Shown here: one piece after another, positions 1 to 11,561 of the stretch
Layout: each line of letters starts with the position of its first letter
How positions within the stretch are numbered: the first letter of the stretch is position 1
Source: Gautieria morchelliformis
Taxonomy: Eukaryota > Basidiomycota > Agaricomycetes > Gomphales > Gomphaceae
DNA: 64,000 bases
Direction of reading: 5' to 3'
Assembly: GCA_015179125.1 (NCBI GenBank)
Contig: WHVA01000056.1
Location: 248,001 to 312,000, forward strand
Made by a program: the position numbers and the translations under genes
Notes under the pieces: generated by a model
Seen by the model: the letters and a program-made list of their open reading frames with translations, nothing else
Told to the model about the DNA's origin: nothing
Databases searched by the model: none

Positions 1-3000
1 TTGCACTAGGTGACCAGGAACGGACACATGTTAGGGTGTGCATACAAAACTCAAAACTCAAGCGCTACGTACTGAGACGGTGGCTCAGCGCAGGCATGAA
101 GACGCTTATCACCTGCGACATAAACTCATCTTCCCGTCCAACTCAGTACCACGAACGGCAGTTCCATCATTGAATTGCCATGGCTCGAAGACTAGATATT
201 TAAATTTGACTGGGAGGATCAGCACAGGTCCTCGATAATCTTGATAAACTCCATATAGGCCACATCCGAGCATTGCCATTTTTGTCCCATATCTGCACAG
301 CACCGCCTCGACGAGGTACATATGCAGCAAGAGTCGACTCGTGCAGGGGATCGCACCTGCCGCTACGGTACTTTGTCCGGCCAGACTTACTTGTCGATTT
401 GCACAGCCCACGCCATATATGGCTATTACGGTGATCACGGTGGGGGCGCATGTGACCTAGCATCTCGGTTGAGCCAGCACGCTGCGTTCCTCCTGGCGCC
501 ACCATCACCACGAGCCAAAACGGTGCACAGCGCGAAGCACGTACAGCCAGGGGCCAGACAATGGTTCTGGCGAGCCACAGTCTGCCTTGAGCTCTTACAT
601 CCTTTTCTGCATCCGAGAGTTTCCGGCAAGGAGACCACTCGACCCGAACGCTTCCTCAGTGATCCTCCCGTGGGACCATACTAGTAGGTGGAAGCAAGCT
701 CCTGCCGATCTCATTCTTTTGTATGTTCAGTTCACATAACCAAGCTCTTCGATACCAGTTCCCTCACCATAATCATCCCGTTGCCAGTATAATGCACGCG
801 ATTGCAGCATGTTATTCTAGGAACAGCTGACAAACGCAATCATGTTTCCTACCTCATGACCCAGGTTGCCTCTTCATTCCAAGGCAGTCCAGGGGCTCAT
901 GTTTTCGTATGCGGGTTTCATGGTCATGTTATGCTTCTGAGCTTCTCCACGTACGTTCTGATCTTTCCATGCTTGCTGCGCATATCTTTACTTCGCCATG
1001 GAAGAACTCTGGTTCGTTGAACCGGTTATAGCATTCTAGGACTCTATACAGTAAATCTTCCAGAACTTATTCAGCGATTGGTTAAATCCGGCACCGGAGC
1101 TTGCTTGTCGTGGCAAGTTTCCCATCGCTACTTGAAACCCAGCGAGTATTTCTGGCTGCGGCAGGCTGCGGCAGACGTACCACCTGCCAACTCGCTACAC
1201 AGTAACCTGATGGCCGGGAAGCGTCCGTCCGGCATCTAAGTTCTGAATCTACACTGAGGCGCCTGAAGGTTTCAAGGTCGGTCAATTTTCCAAGAGCTGT
1301 GGGCTTGTGACCCTCTCTTCGAAATCAAACCAGTCAGGGCAAGTCATTTGGGGCTGATGCCTAGACCGCACCTATATGGAGCTGTAACCGGCAACCTCTA
1401 GACCGACGTGCCGGACATCAAGAGTGGATGAATTAGAACGACCCATATTTATTAGTGAGTTGGATCGATTTATCTTGCCCTGACCGAGATGCCTGTCAAA
1501 AAAACTATATTACTTAGAACGCATGCCAAGAACTCGCTTAAGTTCGTATTGGTAAGAGGCAGAACCGCGAAATACAAAAAGTCTTTTCAGTCACCACAGA
1601 TAGAATTGCTTGGTAAGTAATTCTCCTCCCGTTCAGAATCGTGCAGTAGCAAAATGATATGGACATGAGTGAAGTTTATCCACAGGTGAGTAAGGGAAGA
1701 TGGGGACATCAATTACACTTCGAGAAGTGTTGGGCAACCTGAGAGCCAAGTTGATCCTCAATGGCCAACTGAAACGTGACAAACTCGCAAGGTACACCTC
1801 GAATGTTCCCGTTGAACCTCAGGAACCCTACCGGCCTTCTATTAATTCCTATCTTCGCACGAAAAATTAGGGTCTAACAGAATTATCTCACTACGTCGTG
1901 ATTTAGCAACTGAGAACCTTGGGATCAAGGAAGACGTTTAGATATTGCCAAAGGATATTCTTTGTACAACAGAAGACTGGGAGACGTTCCACAGTATGCG
2001 TTGAGGCAAGTGATTGATACCATCGTGTAGAAGTTGCTATCAAGCATCTACGGCTAGATGCTGATTTATCTCACCGGGCACCACGGCAATATTAATTATC
2101 GAGCAGTTGACCATCATTCCAGAAGAAACAGCGCGGTTGGAACTCAAACGCTCACTGATGAAGTACGCTAGACGTCCCTCGTACCTGAGCCTACTACTTG
2201 ATGTACCAGTACCAGGACCCTCGCCCTGATGGTTCGCGACAAGATCTCTGCTGTGTTAGGTATTGTTATTCCATAACATCATGGATTCATGTATCGCAGA
2301 ACTGTCCCACCATACGAGTTGCGGTCTCGACTGACTAAGCGCTGCGGGGTGCTAGCATATACCTGGAGGTATTCATGGCCACGCAGAGTCTGCGGTTCTT
2401 AATTTGATATCAGCAATATAGTTGATCCTAGGTTTCTGGGCCAGGTGACTTCACGTACTGTGAATCGGAGAGAGCAAGTATTGTATTAAATCGAACACGA
2501 CTCGCACTGGTACGTATTATATACTACATGATCTTAGAGCGGATCACCTCTGCAGCTTGACAGTATAGGTAGGTCCAATTCGAGGATATCTCAGATGTAT
2601 GTAGTCCACCACTTCAAGTTGTCAAGCGACACGTTTCGAATTTCATTGAGTCGAGTTCTGATCCGGCCGGCCGTGATGTACTGGACTTTGCGGTATTGAT
2701 CATACATTAATTTACTATCTCTTTCATTCGCTTCACCTTTCTTTTCTTTTAGTTCTCTTCTAGCCACCGCGACCATATTGTGACACGGTATTTATGAAAT
2801 GTTCTACCGTGACATCGAGGCAAGCAAAATTAGGCAAAAGCGTGCTGTGGTAAAATAATGAGGGTAACTGTGGAATCACGGTATACAGCATCATGATAAC
2901 AGGGGATGCGGGGGGTTATTGGTACGACGACTATCAGAAAAGTTGCAGAGACAAAACGAGGTCCAAATGGTAGCAGACCCTAACAAGCATAGCAGCATCA

Positions 3001-3029
3001 GAAAACCGAGCAGATGACTGGATTCAATA
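1..3029. other. Gene-free stretch, probably decayed sequence
   Basis: No reading frame here is longer than about 120 codons, and none shows a family motif I recognise on either strand. Short open stretches near 109-511 and 802-1020 have no plausible splice-linked continuation. The sequence has mixed composition without obvious tandem repeats. It may be an old, mutated repeat or an intergenic island. Only the last part is the downstream flank of the DUF6593 gene that ends at 3030. Confidence 0.5.
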
Positions 3030-3837
3030 TTAGGATTGTGATCGAATATGACGCATGATGGTCAGAGACGCGAGGAGTTCTGTTCACGCAGGTTAGTGAC
3101 TTGCAGAGCTGAATAGTTTAAGCCGAGGCCAGGCTCACCAACGGCAAGGTGGACGCAGTTCTCATGCACGGTGAGAACGTTCCCGGAGGTCTGGTATATA
3201 GGCTCTGTCGGGGGCTTCAGGTCGTAATGTGCGGCGAGGAGGTTTGTCCCAAGCTGTACACACTGGGCCGAAGTCGTGTCACAATGGGGATACTAAAAAT
3301 AGCAGAGGAGAGGAGTAATTGACACATACAGCCCACTCGTGCTCCTGTATACGCCGGAAGCTCCATTGATAATACATGCCGTCGGATGCCTTGAACTGCC
3401 TCGTCAGTGTACTGCACAGTGCGTGTCAGCCAACTCATCGCGCCAAAGAGGACAGGAGCAAACGACGCGACGTACCTGCCAAACGTGGTTGGCTTCTTTA
3501 GCCACCTTGCCAAGGCCACGCCTGTCCCACCGCGGAACTTGACTGAGCCTAATAACCCCCTGCCCGCGTCGAGCGAAATGACTGCGGACGGTGGGCCATC
3601 CTCGCGACGCGTTCGCGAACTCGTCAAGGTGCGTGCTTTGAGCTCGAAGATCTTGAGCGTTTGCCCTTTGTCGTCATCTGACACGGCATGCGACTTGGCG
3701 TTTCTGGGCTGGGCATGGGTGTTGCTGGTGGAGAGACGCAAGAACGGCGGTCGGTCATATATGTCGAGGAAGTCAGTTGGCCCACATGGGAGCCCCGTGG
3801 TGTCCTCGAAGAAGTAGGGCAGGCCGAGCGTTGTCAT
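3030..3837 (-). CDS. DUF6593 domain protein, 4 exons
   Basis: A 205-residue product results from joining 3837-3476, 3411-3330, 3262-3139 and 3079-3030; all introns are GT..AG and 59-67 bp. The N-terminus reads MTTLGLPYFFEDTTG. The middle contains QFKASDGMYYQW, resembling the FxASDGxxYxW block of DUF6593. It is followed by LLAAHYDLKPP, SGNVLTVHE and a final LLASLTIMRHIR, the usual end of the family. DUF6593 proteins are common in mushroom-forming fungi and have no known biochemical function. I see no signal peptide or membrane segment. The start was chosen at the ATG before the conserved N-terminus; a TTG three codons upstream is less likely. An alternative acceptor for intron 2 at 3293 gives a poorer family match. 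Confidence 0.75.
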
Positions 3838-4464
3838 CGGATACAAGGCGACGGGTCCTTCAGTGCGAGCTCGGACTATGGTGCTGGAAGTGACGAGCTA
3901 GAGGGCAGAGGAGGAAATAGAAAGCCTTATATATAAACTCTAACCTTCCCCTCAGGCCTCATCGCCGGTTTAGATCTGGCCATTTGGCCTGGCATCAAAA
4001 CACGTCAGGAGGATCGGACAGTTGTATAGCTGGGAAACAGAAGGTTGCCGGTCAGTCTCTTGGACATCCTAAGCGGGCACCCACCGGTGACTTGTATTGT
4101 ATATATGGCACAATATGCCTGATGAAACAGGCACCCGCCGGTAACCTGCTTGGCGTACTTGTACTTGTACACAGATGGATCACGCAACTAATACCGGCAT
4201 CTAAACTGGTCAGGACTGCGTGCGGTAAGCTTTACTAGTATTAATAATCCCGGTGGTCAGCGGAGTCACCGCAGCGTACGTAGTCAATATTCCAATAACT
4301 GGCACCGTGGCAAGGGTGTTCGGAACTCGTGGCTGGTGTCTTACATAATCACGCAATCAGCTCATCAGCCCCTAGAGAGGCACAAACACCGCCTTCGCTG
4401 AGCATACAAAACAAGGTGCTGGTGGGGCAGCGTCGCCCCTTAACGGTGACCCTAGGCCTAGCCC
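3838..4464. other. Intergenic region with short imperfect repeats
   Basis: This lies between the DUF6593 gene start and the end of the glycolipid transfer protein gene, both on the minus strand, so it should contain the DUF6593 promoter. Around 4071-4170 a degenerate motif of the form GGCACCC(A/G)CCGGT(G/A)AC is seen twice. No coding signal was found. Confidence 0.4.
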
Positions 4465-5407
4465 TCAGATCGCTTTCCCGTAGCCCCCCTTATCGTAGAA
4501 CGTGTTCATGCGCTTCAAGATGCCATCCAGCGCCTCCAGCCACTTGCCGAGCTCCGCGTCGACCCTTTCTGGCGGGGATCCGAGCTTTTCATAGAACACC
4601 GAGCGATAGGGACAGGCCTTCAGGGTTACCTGGGTACGCAGTCAAGGTTAGGGTCAGATCATACTATGGAGGACCGCCGGGGAGACGACGGGTGGAATAT
4701 GCATACCGCAAAGATGGGTTTCACGACAAAGCTGTGATATTTCTTAAGTGTCCCGTCATACGATTTGCTGAAGCTCACGGAGAGCTCTTCTTCCTTGTTT
4801 GCATACGAGCTTTGGAGCGCTAGTGACGTGAAGTTGAGGCCACTAGACAGAATGAGGCGTAGGAACATGTAATGTGTCCATGGCAGATATAGTAGAATTT
4901 AAACGCACCGTAAGAGCCACATTAGTCCCTCCGTTGCGACCTGCTTCTTCTCTGTCTTTTCGTTCTCTACAAGTTGCTCCAGTGTAGCTGACACTGTGGG
5001 GGTGGCCGTGTACCGTGTTCGTACTTTCTGAAGTACACGATGAGCTGCATTAAGGTATTGTCAATGCTGATCATGTGGAGCCCGTACAGTGATATTGCCA
5101 TTCAAGTCATTTTGAACGACTGAGAACGCCTTCGATCCGAGTAGATCTGTACATGATACACACCAATACAGCGGAGCGGACACATAAGCCACGGACATAT
5201 TTCCCAAGACCATGACATTAGTGCGCACCAAATAGGCCCACAAGGCCTTCGGCAGCTTCAAGGAATGCGAATGTGTCGACGCCAGCGTCTGTTACAGGTA
5301 CGTCTGCAAAACTCTGGCGAACGAGTAGACTGGTCTCGGACACAGAAAGGCAGGCAGGAGGCATACAATTGGCCTACCTTTTTGATGGTATCGAAGTAGG
5401 TCGGCAT
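4465..5407 (-). CDS. Glycolipid transfer protein (GLTP / HET-C2 type), 6 exons
   Basis: The 197-residue product joins 5407-5378, 5313-5229, 5146-5088, 5027-4909, 4842-4707 and 4629-4465. It covers the whole GLTP fold: MPTYFDTIKKSFADV at the start, then FDLLGSKAFSVVQNDLNGNI, KVRTRY, GLMWLLRGLNFTSLAL, TLKKYHSFVVKPIFA, LKACPYRSVFYEKLG and the terminal YDKGGYGKAI. In the family these segments include the glycolipid headgroup Asp/Asn/Lys site (D and N of DLNGN, K of KVRT), the tryptophan that stacks on the sugar (MWLLRGL) and the His of KKYHSF. Known members move glucosylceramide and related lipids between membranes in the cytosol, and Podospora HET-C2 is a heterokaryon incompatibility factor. The length matches the family (about 200 residues). 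No disruption is seen. Confidence 0.93.
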
Positions 5408-6729
5408 GGCGGTTTCGAACGGACGAGTTGTGTGATTCTAGATGTGATTTTGAATCCGCGATGTTTGCGAGCGCCTAGATCTAATCCGTCTTGCCTTCCA
5501 CATTCTGCGACATGCTCCCCATGACAGTGCCCCAGTGACCTTTACAAATCCTATTGTTGATGAATTTTCCAACGGTGGGACTTGTCGCAGAGTGGAAATT
5601 CCATCTATCATGCTACAGCCGTGGGCGTGCCGGCAGTGGAAAGGGAGGACTAACGTGTTTGTTTGATATCCCACAGTTGGAATATCAACAAAGCTGTTAT
5701 TCCACCCTTTCCACTGCTGGCATCATGATGCTCACGCGCGGTTCAATTGTAGCATGATAGGACATCGACGGAAAGCTCCCGAGTGAGACCCCTGCATCGC
5801 CTCCGATCAGCCGACTCATCGTAAGGTAAGTACACGTTCTCCTGTTTCCGTCACGCTCTGTGAAAATGACCAGTAAAATCAATCGCACGTCCTTCAGCCC
5901 GACTGAGGATAAACACAAATGTGTTTGCGTGCACACGGACGTCACGTCTTGTGGGGACACTCCCCAAGAGAGTATGGAGCTCTCATCCACGTCTATGCTA
6001 ACAGGCCTTTAGTATAGATATGGACCAGCGCACCATATTCTCCGAGGAGAGTCCCCACGAGACGTCGGACATCTGATAACGTACTGGGCCAGATCTTGTC
6101 AGAGACCTTCGGGGCTGCGTTAAGGTTGTATATTCAGGGCCTGCGGACCGGTTGTTGTATATACATAGGTATAAGTGTAGGCTACACTAAACTATCCTTA
6201 TCATAGTCTGTGGCGAGCTTGGTTGACATGATGTTCATGGAGCTCAGTGGACGTCGCCGAACTACAATAATACAGGCCTTAAACGCAGTGAATACGCCAT
6301 TTACCTACTTACGAAACATGTGGGATTTTCCTTTCATATCAATGGGACATACCACTATATTCGCGATGGTTCATCCAGCTATATTGACTGGAATCCCATG
6401 TAGGATAAATGGGGCGGCCATTTATAGTTTTCATAGGTTTCCTACAGAATATACTAGTATTCCTATCGCATCGTTTCAGACTCGGTATACTCCCCGCATC
6501 TGCGCTGACGTTTGACAGATGTCGGGGACGAACGCGATTGAACATATTCCGAAAGCAGTAATCCGGCGCGGTGTCCCATCGGGGGTCATATATATTGACA
6601 TTCTGAATGGTGGCTCAACCCAAGTATGGCATTGATGTCGGGAGATTTTTCGGCGTGGCGCCACCGGAGCCGGGACAAAGCGGCAATATAAATGTAAAGA
6701 GGTATAGTGTCGAATTGGGATCGCAAGTT
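5408..6729. other. Intergenic stretch with a fold-back repeat
   Basis: Between the GLTP start and the RAI1 stop codon I find no supported gene. Open stretches on both strands (for example 5697-5990 minus and 6210-6515 plus) lack motifs and spliceable partners. The notable object is an imperfect palindrome at about 5604-5760, listed separately. Confidence 0.5.
5604..5760. repeat. Imperfect palindrome / fold-back hairpin, ~157 bp
   Basis: The outer 13 bp CTATCATGCTACA at 5604-5616 is matched perfectly by its reverse complement at 5748-5760. Inside, TGCCGGCAGTGGAAAGGG at 5628-5645 pairs with CCCTTTCCACTGCTGGCA at 5705-5722 with one mismatch. The central halves (GTTTGTTTGATATCCC against GGAATATCAACAAAGC) continue the pairing with few mismatches, so almost no loop remains. 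The right arm has about 15 extra bases between the two matched blocks. It could be a small fold-back MITE or an inverted duplication, and its transcript would form a long hairpin. Confidence 0.7.
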
Positions 6730-8362
6730 TCAGATTTGCCACCCATGAACTTTGCCTGTAGATACTCTCGCCGATGTGTTGTTGTTCGGAGCAAGGTCAG
6801 AACGCGGAGCGGGTTCTTCAGCTACTATTGAACCCGTGGTCGCCGTTGGGGCAGGGACATTCTCATTGGGATTGCCGGCTTTGGGAGCACTCGAAGGGTG
6901 CTGTTTTAGGCGGTCCCAATACCATTGTGGTAAGAACCCTACCCGATCCTCTCCCCCTGTTACGTCCCCGACATCGTCATGATCCAACTGGTGCATCGAA
7001 AGGCCCACCCTAGGGGTGAACGTCACGCGCCACACCGCACGTTCGCTAGCGTCATAATGAGCCGTTTGCTTGTGCAAAAATTCGAACACGTGGGTGGCCC
7101 AAGTGAGACATGCGCTGGGATCCCACGCGCCAGCCTTCCCACGCACGTTTCGCGGTATATCCATCGTTTTGAACGACTGGAGGGTCTGGAGATGTCCTGA
7201 AGGCGTGCGAAAGCCGACGATAACTTCCTGAAACACGCGTGTTGATTTAGGGTGCAGGGGTCAATGGAATGTGTGTGAACATACAGGTACACCTAGGAGA
7301 AACGATTGAAAGTAGAATTTGAGAAGTTTTCTAGAGGTGTTGTCAGTCTCGTGGATGAACTGAGGTACAGGTAACGTACTTTTCAAACTTGGATTCGTCA
7401 TTTCTATTACCAGGCCGTATGGCCATGGACGTTTTCAATTCGACAAAAGTGTCAGGCTGGCCAGTGTGTCGATCTGTTCATGGGTGAATAGCCGCCTGGT
7501 CATTGCATAACCTCACTGACCCCGGACGCAGTCGACCTCTCCCCCAAGAATCATCCGCGCATTGCCAAGTTTGGTTTTAACGACGCTACACCATTGAACA
7601 TTGGTGTCCACGTCACCGCCCCAGCCAGGGGAGGCACTTCCCCCTTTTGAGGTCCGCGAGTCGGGAGGAGTGTCCGCGGTGCAGTATGATTCAAAGGCAT
7701 AGCCATAGTAAGTCATGAGGCGATGCTTTCCCGTCAGGTTTGATCTACCGCGAATGATCAGCAGCGATGCGGGGCTTTCAAATTGCTCCGTGCTCACTTC
7801 TCGCGCAGCTTTTCATCGCTGAGATGCTCCTCAAGGTACAATGTTCCATCCACACACATGACGTTTATGTCGTATCCATCTCGATCTTCATACGGGGACG
7901 TTAGAATTCTCTCGACAAATCTCAGCAAATAGAAGACCGCTTGCGACGAGACACCCACTTTGTGACGACGCCTCGCCAAGTTACCACACTGGCCCTCGCC
8001 CGCTCGGCTTCGCATTCCTTTCGCAAACATGCCTCCAGTAAACCGTCCAAGCGACCTCGCTCTTCTGGCCGCTTGATCCACCGTTCATATCCATATGCAA
8101 GATCGGCCGACGGAGGCGGAGGAACGAGATACCTCATGGACGAGTTGTTCCATTCCAGGGTACGCACACGCTGGCGGGCATCGTCTGGCGCTGGCAAAGA
8201 CGTGTAGGAAAAGGACAGCAGCTGGTGGGGCTGCTGAAACGGCGGGGGGCGAGACGGGTCGCTTGTCAAGGGGAGGGCCGCATCCTTGCGACGACGCTTC
8301 GCTGCGGGCCCTGCAGACGGCTCGGGACGGTCTACTTCTGCGATAGAGCGTTTGGAAGCCAT
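6730..8362 (-). CDS. RAI1: Decapping nuclease RAI1 / DXO family, 6 exons
   Basis: The 458-residue product joins 8362-7959, 7908-7798, 7744-7521, 7473-7380, 7330-7285 and 7227-6730. Key active-site blocks of the RAI1/DXO fold are visible in order: MTYYGYAFESYC, the metal-binding GGEVDCVRD, FVELKTSMAIRP (the E-x-K motif) and LLKFYFQSFLLGVPEVIVG, followed by FRTPSG. Members hydrolyse incompletely capped or non-canonically capped mRNA 5' ends and, in yeast, stabilise the Rat1 nuclease in the nucleus. The N-terminus has a basic KRRRKD stretch that could be a nuclear localisation signal. A long C-terminal tail rich in Ala, Pro and Thr lies beyond the catalytic core. Intron 1 is 50 bp; an acceptor 12 bp earlier is possible. 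The start ATG lies only 88 bp from the divergent HAP5 ATG. Confidence 0.93.
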
Positions 8363-8450
8363 ATGTAGTCTGATACGCAATGATTTACTGACGCCCGTCG
8401 AGTTCCCACGATCGCCCCGCCCGAGCCTTTCTTCGACCAATCGCTACGCG
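8363..8450. promoter_or_regulatory. Bidirectional promoter between RAI1 and HAP5
   Basis: Only 88 bp separate the two divergent start codons. The interval contains a CCAAT pentamer at 8437-8441, ten bases before the HAP5 ATG, and a C-rich run (CGCCCCGCCCGAGCC) just upstream of it. The downstream gene encodes a subunit of the CCAAT-binding complex, so the box suggests self-regulation, although it is so close to the ATG that it may lie in the 5' UTR. Because the space is so short, some promoter sequence probably lies inside the transcribed parts of the genes. Confidence 0.55.
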
Positions 8451-9353
8451 ATGCCCACCTCGTCACCGACTGACCCGTACGTGCAGTCGGGCGATCAGCT
8501 CGAGCCCTTTCTCCGTTCCTTCTGGCAACGCCAGGTCTCCACTGCTGAGGAGGAGACGCCTGACTTCCGCCACCCGCCGCTGCCGTTGGCCCGCATCAAA
8601 AAGGTCATGAAGAGTGACCCGGACGTTAGAGTGAGTCCCGAGTTACGTCAAGACGAGACTCCCTCCCCGTATCTTACGCGGCTCGGCGTGGCGCAGATGA
8701 TTGCTGCTGATGGTGCGCTCGACGTCTTAACACGTGGACCGCACCCTTTAATCTTATGTGGGAAGCAGCTCCAATCATATTCTGCAAGGCCTGCGAGAGT
8801 ACGTGCCTACTTTACCGCCGTAAAATATTCATCCTTCGAGCCTTGTTTCGCAAGTCTTCATTGCGGAGATGACCGCCCGAGCGTTCATCGTCGCCGACTC
8901 CAACAAGCGTCGCACCCTCTCGCGGTCGGACATTGCCCGCGCCATCGCCAAGTCGGACCAGTTCGACTTTCTTATCGACATACTGCCCCGGGAGGACCCC
9001 ATGCCCACTACGCCGGCCTTCACTGCTGTTCCGGGCCCGAGCACGAAGAGAGGCAAGAAGAAGGACGAGGAGGTGGGCATGTTTGTCCATCACCAGCTTG
9101 ATCTTAGTCCTGGTCATCATGCAGGTCAAGGAGAAAGCTGAGGCGTCTATTGACGCTGCCGATCTTGTGGACGTCGACGAACCCGAGGCCGGAGCCCTTA
9201 ATGACCAAGACCCTGGTGAAGCCCCTGGTATGATGGTTCTCCACCAGGCACGCTTCTTTCCTGTTCATCCTTCTTGCATTCCTCATCATTTCCCTCTTTT
9301 GCTTCTCCAAAGCTCGAGTCTCTTCTTAATTCCAATACGCAGGGTGTCTCTGA
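8451..9353 (+). CDS. HAP5: CCAAT-binding factor subunit NF-YC / HAP5, histone fold, 6 exons
   Basis: The join 8451-8630, 8697-8712, 8769-8798, 8855-9072, 9125-9227 and 9343-9353 gives 185 residues. The histone-fold core is clear: [20 protein letters not shown], then [27 protein letters not shown] split over short exons, then [39 protein letters not shown]5 pairs with NF-YB/HAP3 and, with NF-YA/HAP2, binds CCAAT boxes in the nucleus. Exon 2 is only 16 nt and exon 3 is 30 nt. The family's conserved core ends near residue 140, and the tail here is acidic. The last intron (9228-9342, 115 bp) is my choice because it gives a short conventional end; reading through it would extend the frame to 9520 with unconserved sequence. 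Confidence 0.9.
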
Positions 9354-9988
9354 CCGTGCGCAATAGAGCAGGCCCCTGCTCTGGCCGTCGTTTCGTGTTT
9401 CTCAATGTTAGAGCTGTCTGTACCCGTATTGTTGTGTCGTTCTACGTATCTACTTATCGTTATCCCGCGTCGGGAGTTTACCGTGGATCTATGACACCGC
9501 ACTTTGCTTTAAATACCTGACTTAGAAATCCAGATGATATTCTACGTATCTACGGGATATCCTCAACGTTTTCACCGAATAGCGCGGACTCGATACTTGG
9601 GTAAATGTCGACGTTCTTACCGCGTTCCTGCTACATATTAACCAAGGATCGCCCCAATATATTTATTATTAATATAATTCTGGTAAAATAATATTTAGCG
9701 GGGCCGCCGCTCCAGCCGCTGATCACGCTCGACAATGAAAAATAAAATAAAATAAATTGTTCTGATGCACTGGCCACCTGCAGTGTGCAATAATAATATA
9801 CACATGGATCTGAGACGAAGGGAGAGCTGAGAATGAAGGCATGCGCGTGCGTGTGTGCAGCGGACGTTGAGTGGAGTTGTCTCAAAAAGGTTAGTACCTT
9901 CTGCAGAAGGTATGAGTAGAACTATATAAGTAAATACAGCTTACCTAGTGTGACTTAATCGTTGAAAGGGTGATTTATCTTCTTCCTG
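9354..9988. other. Intergenic, AT-rich in the middle
   Basis: This is the 3' flank of HAP5 followed by an A/T-rich stretch around 9650-9760 (AATAAAATAAAATAAATT). No gene was found on either strand. Confidence 0.45.
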
Positions 9989-10599
9989 ATGCCTAAACAG
10001 CCGTTTGCTACGCCGCGCCGTACTGGCGCGATTTTCCCACTGCATCCGGCTTCTAGGTCATTGAAAAGAAAGCTGGACAAAGATAGAGGTGAAGAGGAAG
10101 CAGCTGAAGATGAGAATAGGTCTATCTCACCGAAACCGAAACGCACTTTCATGCATCCAGCACCGATCCTAGCTGGTGCTTCCTCTGGGTCAGTGGCTGG
10201 GTCTGTGAGGGTCCAGCAAGGTGTATTAGCAGGCAAAGTCTTACCGATGCACTGACCGAACTGCAGGCTACAGTTGCCGCAATGAAGTCGAATGGTCACA
10301 TCCTCGAGTCGGTTTCGTTGGCGCTTGAGAATCACGTCAAAAAGGCCATAAACATTGGGGAGGACATACAGCAACAAATAAAAACTCTTCAAACGGCCCA
10401 TGAAGAACTTGCCGCTACCGTGGAGAGCCAGGAACAGGACCTGGTCAAGATCGAGGGACATATGGAGCATATGGATGAGATAATCGGTGAGTTGACCGAG
10501 CAGGTCAACGCGCATTCCGCAAAGAAGGCAAAAGAGGAGGAAAAGTCAGCCCCAAAGACCAAGAGAGGCAAAGGCAAGAAAAACAAACTGTACCGATAG
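9989..10599 (+). pseudogene. Coiled-coil ORF pair, frame-shifted, unknown function
   Basis: Two adjacent plus-strand frames look like one protein. The first (9989-10252) is basic and proline-rich (MPKQPFATPRRTGAIFPLHP, later SLKRKLDKDRGEEEA). The second becomes open just before the first ends and continues to 10599 with heptad-like sequence (LTDALTELQATVAAMK, then ENHVKKAINIGEDIQQQIK) and a lysine-rich end (KTKRGKGKKNKLYR). No intron of acceptable size joins them, so I read a one-base frame break near 10230-10250. I do not recognise the family. Its 3' end overlaps the minus-strand transposase relic, so it may belong to the same mobile element. Confidence 0.35.
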
Positions 10600-11498
10600 T
10601 GATTGCGAAGCTCTTGAGATCAATTTCGCCAAGCGCAGGGTCTCGCTGTAGAAACGAAGCAATTGTACTTCGGGATGATTCTAGCATGGCTTGTGTTGTG
10701 ATATTTGTGGTTCCTCCAAATGTGCTGGCGATACACACGTGAACATAGGCCTCGCAGACGATGGGATGTTCAGCAAAAGCAGCTGGCAGAAGAGTGGGAT
10801 CGAAAGGAGTATCGGGGTCCGATGGATCTGGCTCAGCTGAAGGATCATCAGACGGAAACAAGGTTCCCCGTTGTACAAAGGCCGGGTCATGAGTCAAATC
10901 AACCAGATCGTCGTCATTGTCGGAACCAGCAGGAAGATCGCCAGCAAAAGAGCTAGAAAGCGAGTCATCAGAAAAAAAGTCCACAGTTGGTCCCCGAAAG
11001 ACAGCTCAGAGTCAGCTGCACTGCCATGTGCCTCTGTGGCCATTCGGTCAATGGAGATGGCCCACTAGGAGCTGTGGTTTCCTGTAGGCCGGGCTCACCT
11101 TCGCTCTCGCTGCGCGTATCCTGCATATCGTGACTCCAGCAATCCATTCCATCTCCCTCACTTGCTGGAACATCGAAGACGCCTATTCTGGGCTTATCCT
11201 TACCTGATTGGCCTTGCTCAAAGTCAAAGCCGCCGATCGTGGTGATTGATGCCTCATGACGTGCGTTCCCTGATGATCTCACGTGCATCGAGGCTATATC
11301 ACGACCATAAGGAGAAGATCTCATCGCAGACTTGTCTCTCAAAGCTTGGCGGGCCACGGCTTGGCGTTTGCGCTCGAGTGCGTGGTTTACCTCATCTGCC
11401 TTGAGGTGACGCTCACGGGTGCGAGGGATCTGAAGCAAGTGCCCCCTGCAGTCTGTGCAGTGGCAGGGTGCAGGGATGCGTGAACATATGGATGGCAT
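10505..11498 (-). pseudogene. N-terminal relic of a Tnp2/CACTA-like transposase gene
   Basis: The frame starting at 11498 reads MPSICSRIPAPCHCTDCRG, then a region with HLKADEVNHALERKRQAVARQ. A short cysteine/histidine N-terminal motif followed by an acidic, low-complexity linker is typical of the many Tnp2-type transposase proteins in basidiomycetes. After 10968 the frame changes next to a run of seven A residues (plus strand 10971-10977) and continues as DFFSDDSLSSS, ending with a block (FAEHPIVCEAYVHVCIAST) that resembles the segment before the transposase core. The catalytic domain itself is absent. I call it a truncated relic; the family assignment rests on remembered similarity only. Confidence 0.45.
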
Positions 11499-11561
11499 GT
11501 TGACGGTACGGTACAACTGTAGCAGTCGGCACGTCGGACTTTTTGTGCAACAGTGACGCAC

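Noticed and set aside
109-511. Possible cytochrome P450-like fragment on the minus strand
   Set aside because: Only vague similarity in a few residues; no heme-binding motif or spliceable partners.
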